Assembly: GCA_023379515.1 (NCBI GenBank)
Contig: JAMCQQ010000126.1
Coordinates: 1 to 5,546 of the forward strand
From: Actinomycetota bacterium
GTDB lineage: Bacteria; Actinomycetota; Humimicrobiia; Humimicrobiales; Humimicrobiaceae
DNA: 5,546 nucleotides
Reading direction: 5' to 3'
The translations under genes and the position numbers were made by a program. This document shows positions 1 to 4,982 of this stretch, in pieces (positions within the stretch are counted from its first letter, which is position 1; every line of letters starts with the position of its first letter). Under the pieces are notes generated by a model. That model saw only the letters and a program-made list of their open reading frames with translations, was not told the DNA's origin and did no database searches.

Positions 1-634
1 TTGCGGTCCCCATTACCAGAACATTGGCACCAGCTGCTACCACTTTAGGAGCAGTTTCAAGGTTTATGCCTCCGTCAACCTGAATATCAATATTTTTCCT
101 GTTGCCGGAATAATTCTGGTAATTTTCTATCATTGCTCTTAATTTCTGAATTTTATATACCATATCACCAATAAATTGCTGGCCCCCAAACCCCGGATTT
201 ACGGTCATTATCAGAATCATGTCCAGATATTTGAAAACATTTTCAACAAAGCATATTGGTGTTGCAGGATTTAGCGCCGCTGCTGTTTTAATTCCATTCT
301 GCTTTATATAATTTAGCGTTCTGTCAAGGTGCTTACATCCTTCAACATGAACATTTATCAGGTCCGCCCCGGCTTCAATAAAGCTGTCAATGTGTTTGTC
401 AGGATTTTTTATCATCAGGTGAACATCCAGAAATAGTTTTGTATGCTTTCTAATCTCTTTGACTACTGGCTGGCCCAGCGTAATATTAGGTACGAAATTT
501 CCATCCATTACATCAATGTGAAGCATATCAACACCGGCTTTTTCAACTATTTCAATTTCCCTGCCGAGATTCATGAAATCAGCATTTAGTATTGATGCAG
601 AAATTTTGTAATTATTTTTTAATATTTCTTTCAT
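1..634 (-). CDS. rpe: Ribulose-phosphate 3-epimerase (partial, C-terminus beyond window)
   Basis: This cytosolic TIM-barrel enzyme interconverts D-ribulose 5-phosphate and D-xylulose 5-phosphate in the pentose phosphate pathway. I translated the minus strand from ATG at 634-632 and read 211 residues with no stop before the window edge. Family landmarks appear in order: SASILNADF (12-20), LHIDVMDGNFVPN (38-50) with metal-ligand His39 and acid/base Asp41, VHLM (71-74) with His72, AALNPAT (119-125), the phosphate-binding VNPGFGGQ (145-152), and VDGGIN (186-191) with the second catalytic Asp187. The family is usually 215-230 residues, so only about 10-20 are missing. An in-frame TAA lies 11 codons upstream, so no longer ATG/GTG/TTG start is possible. 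AAGGA sits almost against the ATG, an unusually short ribosome-binding spacing. The gene diverges from everything else in the window. It shares a metabolite with the rib operon, because ribulose 5-phosphate is the substrate of butanone-phosphate synthase. Confidence 0.96.
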   Translation of the reverse strand, partial: MKEILKNNYKISASILNADFMNLGREIEIVEKAGVDMLHIDVMDGNFVPNITLGQPVVKEIRKHTKLFLDVHLMIKNPDKHIDSFIEAGADLINVHVEGCKHLDRTLNYIKQNGIKTAAALNPATPICFVENVFKYLDMILIMTVNPGFGGQQFIGDMVYKIQKLRAMIENYQNYSGNRKNIDIQVDGGINLETAPKVVAAGANVLVMGTA

Positions 635-704
635 TTCCTTTAATTTAAAATAAATTTTTCTAATTTACAAGAATGTATTTAACTTTTTATTATAATAACA
701 CATG

Positions 705-738
705 TATCAATCTACTTAATAATTTTAATGTATTGATA
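705..738. repeat. Inverted repeat in the divergent spacer, overlapping the -35 of the toxin-antitoxin promoter
   Basis: TATCAAT (705-711) and ATTGATA (732-738) are perfect 7-bp inverted arms separated by 20 bp. The right arm contains the plus-strand -35 hexamer TTGATA, and the left arm presents the same TTGATA on the minus strand, facing rpe. A minus-strand TATAAT lies at 694-689, but only 10 bp from that hexamer, so it is not a properly spaced promoter; I found no convincing rpe promoter. The repeat could be an operator half-site pair or a chance match in very AT-rich DNA. Confidence 0.35.
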
Positions 739-761
739 ATACAGCAAAAGTTGTGTATAAT
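733..761 (+). promoter_or_regulatory. Sigma70-type promoter of the toxin-antitoxin operon
   Basis: The -35 hexamer TTGATA (733-738; 5 of 6 consensus) and a perfect -10 hexamer TATAAT (756-761) are separated by the ideal 17 bp. Transcription should begin near 768, giving a leader of about 37 nt before the antitoxin ATG at 805. This is the strongest promoter match in the window, as expected for a module that must keep replenishing an unstable antitoxin. Confidence 0.75.
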
Positions 762-770
762 TTGTGCTGT
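741..770. promoter_or_regulatory. Palindromic candidate operator for toxin-antitoxin autoregulation
   Basis: ACAGCA (741-746) and TGCTGT (765-770) are perfect inverted arms. Symmetry continues inward around a centre between 755 and 756, with 11 of 15 position pairs matching. The palindrome spans the -10 hexamer at 756-761, so a bound repressor would block RNA polymerase. Type II modules with ribbon-helix-helix antitoxins commonly autorepress through such sites, with the toxin as co-repressor. The assignment to the adjacent antitoxin is inference from position and symmetry. Confidence 0.5.
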
Positions 771-804
771 TAATAATAAACATATAAACGAAAAAAAATA
801 AGAT

Positions 805-1029
805 ATGAAAAGATTAAATATAACTTTACCGGAAAGAGTTGCTGAAGCAATAGAAGTTTATCAGAATAAGAGTAAATTTATTGCAAAAGCAATAATTGAG
901 AAAATTAAAAAGGATAATGAAGAAAAATTAGACGCGCTTCTCATTGAAGGATATAAAAATAGTCTTAACGATGATAAGAAAATAAATCAGGAGTGGGAAG
1001 ACGCAGCACTGGAAAGGTGGCCTGATTGA
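805..1029 (+). CDS. Ribbon-helix-helix antitoxin of a MazEF-type module
   Basis: This is a 74-residue acidic-tailed protein with the layout of a type II antitoxin that binds DNA and neutralises the adjacent MazF-like toxin. The N-terminus, MKRLNITLPERVAEAIE (1-17), looks like a ribbon-helix-helix strand followed by helix A. NKSKFIAKAIIEKIKK (21-36) fits the turn and helix B, including the N-x-S-x-F/L-I pattern of CopG/EndoAI-like proteins. The charged C-terminal half ends in WEDAALERWPD (64-74) and is the likely toxin-binding tail. Bacillus subtilis EndoAI, the partner of its MazF, has the same arrangement, unlike the AbrB-type MazE of E. coli. The ATG has no strong ribosome-binding site, only A-rich sequence. 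The stop TGA overlaps the toxin start, so the pair is probably translationally coupled. The family call rests on pattern and context; the exact antitoxin subfamily is unsure. Confidence 0.82.
   Translation: MKRLNITLPERVAEAIEVYQNKSKFIAKAIIEKIKKDNEEKLDALLIEGYKNSLNDDKKINQEWEDAALERWPD
1011..1020 (+). promoter_or_regulatory. Ribosome-binding site that fixes the TTG start of the toxin
   Basis: GGAAAGGTGG lies inside the end of the antitoxin gene, 5 nt before TTG at 1026-1028. No ATG or GTG in the toxin frame lies near enough to give the conserved N-terminal strand, so this site decides the start. Confidence 0.7.
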
Positions 1030-1385
1030 TTAATTATCCCAAAAGAGGTGAAATCTGGCTGGTATCTTTAGAGCCTGTGACAGAACATGAGATTGGGAAA
1101 ACAAGACCAGCATTAATAATTTCAAATGACAGGAATAATGAATATTCTTCAACTGTTACCCTAATTCCAATAACTTCTTCTATTGATAAAATATACCCGT
1201 TTGAAGTTTTTATTTCTAAGGCTGATTCAGGATTGCAAGCAGATTCAAAAGTAAAGTGCAACCAGGTAAGAACTATTGACAAGTTAAGACTGGTAAAACT
1301 TACGGGTGCAATCTCAGCAGAGAGGTTAATTAAGATTCAAGATGCAATCCTGATACATTTCGGGATTTCAAAATTGGATGTTTAA
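1026..1385 (+). CDS. mazF: MazF/PemK-family endoribonuclease toxin
   Basis: This is a 119-residue toxin of the CcdB/MazF fold, expected to cleave mRNA at short sequence-specific sites when freed from the antitoxin. Visible signatures are KRGEIWLVSLEP (6-17), GKTRPALIISND (24-35) with catalytic Arg27, LIPITSS (46-52) with catalytic Thr50, and DSKVKCNQVRTIDKLRL (73-89), the family's DS-x(5)-Q-x-RTIDK-x-RL segment. Arg27 and Thr50 correspond to Arg25 and Thr48 of Bacillus subtilis MazF. Length is normal and all key residues are intact, so it should be active. Translation starts at TTG, overlapping the antitoxin stop by 4 nt, which should keep toxin synthesis low and dependent on antitoxin translation. 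Lodging between rpe and the rib operon suggests insertion as a mobile two-gene cassette, although I see no flanking direct repeats. The cleavage motif cannot be read from sequence. Confidence 0.93.
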   Translation: MINYPKRGEIWLVSLEPVTEHEIGKTRPALIISNDRNNEYSSTVTLIPITSSIDKIYPFEVFISKADSGLQADSKVKCNQVRTIDKLRLVKLTGAISAERLIKIQDAILIHFGISKLDV

Positions 1386-1411
1386 ATTTCTCCCATTCTT
1401 CGTACAACAGC

Positions 1412-1437
1412 TATGTTTCTTTTTTATAAGAAACATA
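1412..1437. other. AU-rich perfect hairpin after the toxin gene
   Basis: TATGTTTCTT (1412-1421) pairs perfectly with AAGAAACATA (1428-1437) around a 6-nt loop, 27 nt after the toxin stop. No U-tract follows on either strand and the stem has only two G:C pairs, so it is not a canonical intrinsic terminator. It may stabilise the 3' end of the toxin-antitoxin mRNA or act as a weak terminator. No better terminator separates the module from the rib leader, so read-through is possible. Confidence 0.45.
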
Positions 1438-1449
1438 AAGAAATTTGGA

Positions 1450-1478
1450 TGGAAAATAGAAAAATTTTCTGTTATAAT
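1450..1478 (+). promoter_or_regulatory. Extended -10 promoter of the riboflavin operon
   Basis: A perfect TATAAT (1473-1478) is preceded by TG at 1470-1471 with one intervening base, an extended -10 element. The -35 at 17 bp, TGGAAA (1450-1455), is weak, which extended -10 promoters tolerate. Initiation near 1485 puts the FMN aptamer about 50 nt into the transcript. The spacer contains a perfect 13-bp palindrome, AGAAAAATTTTCT (1458-1470), which could be an operator or simply AT-rich symmetry. Confidence 0.6.
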
Positions 1479-1531
1479 TCATCATTACAAAGTAATTGTT
1501 CTTTTTAAATTTAAATATCAAATTAAAACTT

Positions 1532-1668
1532 TAAGTTTTCGAGGTTGGGTGTAATTCCCTACCGGCGGTAAAGTCCGCAAACCTATATATGATGTCAAAG
1601 ATACAATAATAGGTTGACTTAGTTAAATTCTAAGACCGACAGTCATAGTCTGGATGGGAGAAAATTTA
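1532..1668 (+). ncRNA. FMN riboswitch aptamer (RFN element)
   Basis: This leader RNA binds flavin mononucleotide and controls riboflavin genes. Conserved RFN segments are present in order: GAGG (1541-1544), GGGTGTAATTCCC (1547-1559), ACCGGCGGTAAAGTCCGC (1561-1578), GACCGACAGTCATAGTC (1634-1650) and TGGATGGGAGAA (1651-1662). I can fold P1 from 1532-1540 with 1660-1668 (nine pairs, one G-U), P3 from GCGG (1565-1568) with CCGC (1575-1578), P4 from AACCTAT (1580-1586) with ATAGGTT (1609-1615), and P5 from CTTAG (1618-1622) with CTAAG (1630-1634). P4 has the usual variable loop. The aptamer lies upstream of ribD in the operon's orientation, followed by a terminator, so FMN should switch the operon off. 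Confidence 0.97.
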
Positions 1669-1708
1669 TGTCTTATTTAATTTTATAATTAAGCCATGGA
1701 TTTTCTCC
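1657..1708 (+). promoter_or_regulatory. Antiterminator of the FMN riboswitch
   Basis: GGAGAAAAT (1657-1665) is perfectly complementary to ATTTTCTCC (1700-1708). The left segment contains most of the 3' strand of aptamer stem P1; the right segment covers the terminator loop and part of its 3' stem. The pairings exclude each other: with FMN bound, P1 holds the left segment and the terminator can form; without FMN, this 9-bp helix breaks the terminator. The complementarity is seen directly; the switching is inferred from known FMN riboswitches. Confidence 0.75.
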
Positions 1709-1723
1709 ATGGTTTTTTGTTTT
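1691..1723 (+). terminator. Intrinsic terminator, expression platform of the FMN riboswitch
   Basis: CCATGGA (1694-1700) pairs perfectly with TCCATGG (1706-1712) around the loop TTTTC. The stem can extend by GAA/TTT-type pairs at 1691-1693 and 1713-1715. TTTTTTGTTTT (1713-1723) follows as the U-tract. It ends 103 nt before ribD, so termination here would shut off the whole operon. Confidence 0.9.
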
Positions 1724-1768
1724 CAATGGGGTGTGTTTCCCTGATAGCTTTGCGTGTGCGATGATTTT

Positions 1769-1822
1769 GTTATAAGTGATAGTTTAGTTATTGGTAATAG
1801 CTCAGTTATAAATAGAAGTTAA
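1769..1822 (+). repeat. Three degenerate 18-bp tandem units upstream of ribD
   Basis: GTTAT recurs at 1769, 1787 and 1805 with an exact 18-bp period. Unit 1 matches units 2 and 3 at 13 of 18 positions each; units 2 and 3 match at 11. The array ends 4 nt before the ribD ATG and so occupies its translation-initiation region, which otherwise has only a weak AGAAG/AAG ribosome-binding signal. Read in frame, it encodes VISDSL-VIGNSS-VINRS then TAA, the pattern of a left-handed beta-helix hexapeptide repeat; an in-frame TAG at 1745-1747 closes it upstream and no good start exists. TATAAG (1771-1776), with TG at 1768-1769, lies in unit 1 and could be a weak second promoter that bypasses the riboswitch. 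Function is unknown; chance is not excluded. Confidence 0.4.
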
Positions 1823-1826
1823 GAAT

Positions 1827-3125
1827 ATGATAGATAATAATATAAACAAATTTACCGAAAATGATAAAAAATATATGAGGATGGCAATCAACCTTGCCCA
1901 AAAAGCAAAGGGGTACACTAGCCCGAATCCGGTTGTCGGTGCAGTAATAGTAAAAGATGGCACGATAATTTCAAAAGGTTATCATAAAAAAGCCGGCGGT
2001 CCGCATGCTGAAATAGAAGCCATCAATGCCTGCAGCGATAAGACAAAACTGAAAGATTCAAGCATGTATGTTACATTAGAGCCTTGCACTATTTATGGAA
2101 AAACACCCCCATGCGTTGATTCAATAATAAAGTATGGATTTGCAGAAATAGTTATTGGGAGTACCGATTTTAATCCAAGGATAAACGGTAGTGGAATCCA
2201 AGCTTTAAAAAAAGCAGGAATCAGGGTAAGGGCAGGGCTTTTCGGGGAAGAAATTAAAAAACAAAACGAGATTTTTTTTAAGCACATAATAGCAGCATCA
2301 CCCTTTATCTGCTGTAAAATTGCTTCTAGCATTGACGGTAAGATTGCAGCCAAATCTTCAGATTCAAAGTGGATCACGTCTGGCAGGTCCCGAAAAATGG
2401 TTCAAAAAATAAGAAAAGAATATGACTGCATCATGACAGGAATAAATACCATTCTGGTTGATGACCCCCTGCTATACCCCAGAAAGAACGCAGAAAAATT
2501 TTTAATTGCAAATAACATTTCAAATGATGAAGAAGATTTTGCTTCGACTGTGCTTCCAGATATCAAAAAAGGAAAGCAATTTTACAGAGTAATACTGGAT
2601 TCGGGATTAAAACTGCCTCCTGATTCAAATATTGTCATGACCGCAAACTTTATAAAGACGATTGTTTTTACAAGCAATAAAATTTCGAAAGATGACTTTG
2701 ATTATAAGGCGGGCCATCTATCCCAAAAAAATATAGATATTATCAGAGTAAACAACTATCAATCAGAAAATAAGAAGACATTGCTGCTGGATTTGAAAGA
2801 AATCCTTGGAAAACTATACTCAGATTATGGAATAACATCAGTATTTCTCGAATCAGGCCCAACTCTTGTGACTGAATTTTTAAAAAATAATCTCATTGAT
2901 AAGTTCATTTTCTTCCTGGCACCCAAAATTATTGGCGGAGACAGCAATTTTAATATGTTCTCCGTTCTTAATATAAACAAGATTGATGATGTATTAAGAA
3001 TCAATTTCGAAACAGTAAAAAAAATAATTGGTTCTGGAAAAAATAGTGCCGATACTGATATTATTATTGTAGCTTATCCTTCAATAAACAATTCAAACAG
3101 GGATGTCAAATGTTTACAGGAATAA
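1827..3125 (+). CDS. ribD: Bifunctional diaminohydroxyphosphoribosylaminopyrimidine deaminase / 5-amino-6-(5-phosphoribosylamino)uracil reductase
   Basis: RibD catalyses two successive steps of riboflavin synthesis: zinc-dependent deamination of the pyrimidine released by GTP cyclohydrolase II, then NADPH-dependent reduction of its ribose side chain. The deaminase domain (about residues 14-155) shows SPNPVVGAVIV (32-42), the zinc/catalytic HAE (60-62) and PC-x(8)-C (86-96) with Cys87 and Cys96. The reductase domain (about 160-415) shows KIASSIDGKIAA (164-175), SKWITS (180-185), DDPLLYPR (212-219), RVILDS (254-259) and the LESGPTL/APKIIGG pair near its end. At 432 residues it is longer than the usual 360-380. 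Part of the excess is an acidic insertion of about 25 residues between Arg219 and Arg254. ATG at 1827 is the first start in the frame; ATG at 1875 would also keep the deaminase fold, and neither has a strong ribosome-binding site. The 3' end overlaps ribE by 16 nt. Confidence 0.96.
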   Translation: MIDNNINKFTENDKKYMRMAINLAQKAKGYTSPNPVVGAVIVKDGTIISKGYHKKAGGPHAEIEAINACSDKTKLKDSSMYVTLEPCTIYGKTPPCVDSIIKYGFAEIVIGSTDFNPRINGSGIQALKKAGIRVRAGLFGEEIKKQNEIFFKHIIAASPFICCKIASSIDGKIAAKSSDSKWITSGRSRKMVQKIRKEYDCIMTGINTILVDDPLLYPRKNAEKFLIANNISNDEEDFASTVLPDIKKGKQFYRVILDSGLKLPPDSNIVMTANFIKTIVFTSNKISKDDFDYKAGHLSQKNIDIIRVNNYQSENKKTLLLDLKEILGKLYSDYGITSVFLESGPTLVTEFLKNNLIDKFIFFLAPKIIGGDSNFNMFSVLNINKIDDVLRINFETVKKIIGSGKNSADTDIIIVAYPSINNSNRDVKCLQE

Positions 3126-3769
3126 TAAAAGAAACAGGTAAAATAAGTAAAATTGAGGATTTCAAAGATTACAAAAAATTGGTTATTGAATGCAGACTTT
3201 TGACAAAGGACATGAAAATCGGAGATTCGATTGCCGTAAATGGCTGCTGTCTGACCGTTACAGGTTTTGATAGTGAGCATTTTTACTGTGATATTTCTTA
3301 CAGTACCATTACTTCTACAACTTTGGCGAATGCAAAAATCGGCGAAGTTGTAAACCTGGAAGATTCATTAACTGCCGTTGACAAGCTGGGCGGACATTTT
3401 GTAACAGGACATGTTGATGGTGTTGCAAAAATAGTAAGAATAGTAAAAATAGGCAATGCTTATAAGCTTGATATAATAACATCCCCGGATCTTTTTCCAT
3501 TCCTGGCACCGAAGGGCTCAGCGGCGCTTGATGGCATAAGCCTTACAATTGCCGAGTCAAAAAAGGATTTAGTTTCTTTTGCCATAATTCCGCATACATT
3601 TGAAAATACAAATTTAAAATTTAAAAAAGCCGGTGAACTTTTGAATATAGAAGTTGACATGATAGCCCGTTACATCGGCCAGCTTCTTAAAAATCCTGAA
3701 ATGGAAAATTCCGAAGAAAAAGAGAGCCGCCTGAGGGAGATGCTTATAAAATATGAATTTCTTAAATAA
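3110..3769 (+). CDS. ribE: Riboflavin synthase, alpha chain
   Basis: This trimeric enzyme dismutates two 6,7-dimethyl-8-ribityllumazine molecules into riboflavin and the pyrimidine precursor, the last step of the pathway. The start MFTGIIKETG is the family signature. The two tandem barrel domains are visible: GDSIAVNGCCLTVT (38-51) in the first is echoed by KGSAALDGISLTI in the second, and VNLEDSLTAVDKLGGHFVTG (81-100) marks their junction. IPHTFENTNL and VDMIARYIG close the second domain. At 219 residues the length is normal, with a charged tail after about residue 193. Two positions look less usual: YST replaces the common PET/KET in the first domain, and Asp85 replaces the usual Arg of VNLER. 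ATG at 3110 follows AGGGA by 6 nt, inside the end of ribD, implying translational coupling; the stop overlaps ribBA by 17 nt. Some species call this gene ribC or ribB. Confidence 0.96.
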   Translation: MFTGIIKETGKISKIEDFKDYKKLVIECRLLTKDMKIGDSIAVNGCCLTVTGFDSEHFYCDISYSTITSTTLANAKIGEVVNLEDSLTAVDKLGGHFVTGHVDGVAKIVRIVKIGNAYKLDIITSPDLFPFLAPKGSAALDGISLTIAESKKDLVSFAIIPHTFENTNLKFKKAGELLNIEVDMIARYIGQLLKNPEMENSEEKESRLREMLIKYEFLK

Positions 3770-4970
3770 AGATTTCGAAAAATTTTTCCATAGAGTTGAA
3801 GAAATAATCACAGATATAAAAGCTGGAAAAATAATAATCATAGTAGATGATAAGTCGCAGGACAATGAGGGGGTTTTGTTTCAGGCAGCAGAAAAAGTTA
3901 CAGTGGAATCCATGAATTTCTTTATGACACATGGTAAGGGATTTATTTTCCTGCCATGTGAGCAGAAAAGACTTAAAGAGCTTGGCATTATTGAAGATTT
4001 CACACCACTTTCATTGTCAATTGATGCCAGAACCAAGAAAGGTACCGGTACTTCTGCACTGGATAGAGTAAAAACCGTAAAGGCTTTCATAAACCCGCAA
4101 TCCAAGCCTGAGGATATTTTAATGCCCGGGCATATTTTTCCATTAAGATATCACAGCGGAGGGGTGCTTGTAAGAGCCGGTCATACCGAAGCAGCAATAG
4201 ATCTGACTAAAATTGCTGGTCTGACCCCTGCAGGTATCATTTGTGAAATAATAAGGGATGACGGAGAAATTGCCTTACTGCCTGACCTTGCAGAAATCTC
4301 TAAAAAGTTTAACTTAAAAATTATCACTATTGAAGAATTAATACGATATAGAAAAAGAAAAGAAAAGTTAATCGAAAAAGTTGCAGAAGTGAACATGCCG
4401 ACAAAGTGGGGAAATTTTAAAGCTATAACTTACAGAACAATAATCAATCCTGAAACTGCAACAGCAGCAGAAACCCATGTGGCCCTTGTAAAAGGTGATA
4501 TTAATGGTAAAAAAGATGTGCTTGTACGGGTTCATTCCCAGTGTCTTACCGGAGATACTTTTGGCTCTAAACGCTGTGATTGCGGCGAACAGCTTGATAA
4601 CGCTCTTAAGATGATAAATGAAAATGGGTCAGGTGTTCTGCTTTACATGGCTCAGGAAGGCAGAGGAATAGGATTATGCAATAAAATGAAAGCTTATGAG
4701 CTTCAGGAAAAGGGCCTTGATACGGTAGAAGCAAACCTGGAACTGGGTTTTGAAGCCGACATGCGGGATTATGGAATAGGAGCCCAGATTTTGTCGGATC
4801 TGGGACTTACAACCGTGCATCTTATGACAAACAATCCAAGAAAAATAATAGGGCTGGAAGGTTACGGGCTGAAAATAACAAAAGTGATCCCGATAAAAAT
4901 TAAACCAAATGAAAATAATAAAAATTATTTAAATACAAAAAAAACTAAATTAAAGCATATGCTTGATTAG
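3753..4970 (+). CDS. ribBA: RibBA: GTP cyclohydrolase II fused to a degenerate 3,4-dihydroxy-2-butanone 4-phosphate synthase domain
   Basis: RibBA supplies both branches of riboflavin synthesis. The C-terminal GTP cyclohydrolase II half (about 214-405) looks functional: zinc ligands Cys264, Cys275 and Cys277 in HSQCLTGDTFGSKRCDCG, QEGRGIGL (301-308), Tyr315, Asp336/Arg338 in ADMRDYGIGAQ, and TNNPRK (359-364). Gln263 replaces the usual Glu of HSE, and Ala300 replaces the usual Arg before QEGRGIG. The N-terminal synthase half (about 8-205) keeps SALDR (101-105), PGHIFPL (125-131), RAGHTEA with metal-ligand His144, and CEI with Glu165. However, its catalytic loop reads DDKSQDNEGVL (32-42) where DDEDRENEGDL is typical, so Arg, Glu and Asp become Gln, Asp and Val. 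About eight residues are also missing before SLSIDA (87-92). The synthase may therefore be weak or inactive; that is inference. Length (405) is normal. ATG at 3753 overlaps ribE by 17 nt, with GGGAGA 12 nt upstream, a long spacing. Confidence 0.95.
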   Translation: MNFLNKDFEKFFHRVEEIITDIKAGKIIIIVDDKSQDNEGVLFQAAEKVTVESMNFFMTHGKGFIFLPCEQKRLKELGIIEDFTPLSLSIDARTKKGTGTSALDRVKTVKAFINPQSKPEDILMPGHIFPLRYHSGGVLVRAGHTEAAIDLTKIAGLTPAGIICEIIRDDGEIALLPDLAEISKKFNLKIITIEELIRYRKRKEKLIEKVAEVNMPTKWGNFKAITYRTIINPETATAAETHVALVKGDINGKKDVLVRVHSQCLTGDTFGSKRCDCGEQLDNALKMINENGSGVLLYMAQEGRGIGLCNKMKAYELQEKGLDTVEANLELGFEADMRDYGIGAQILSDLGLTTVHLMTNNPRKIIGLEGYGLKITKVIPIKIKPNENNKNYLNTKKTKLKHMLD

Positions 4971-4982
4971 AAGGGAGAAATC

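Noticed and set aside
689..694. TATAAT on the minus strand as a possible rpe promoter
   Set aside because: The only good minus-strand -35 (TTGATA, 710-705) is just 10 bp away and the hexamer at 17-18 bp is poor. In such AT-rich DNA an isolated TATAAT is weak evidence.
1045..1050. GAGGTG, a ribosome-binding-like sequence just inside the toxin gene
   Set aside because: No ATG, GTG or TTG follows at a suitable distance in frame, and starting later would remove the conserved KRGEIW strand.
1668..1688. Six-codon open frame (MSYLIL) after a GGGAG sequence, a possible leader peptide
   Set aside because: The GGGAG is part of the conserved aptamer end and of stem P1/antiterminator, and FMN riboswitches do not use leader peptides. 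A six-codon frame is expected by chance.
1726..1764. Short frame starting at ATG 1726 (MGCVSLIALRVR)
   Set aside because: It is twelve codons long, has no ribosome-binding site and lies directly after the terminator U-tract.
2093..2377. Minus-strand open frame of about 94 codons inside ribD, and similar ones inside ribE, ribBA and ribH
   Set aside because: They lie antisense to clearly recognised conserved genes, have no recognisable domains, and are shadows of the coding strand's composition.
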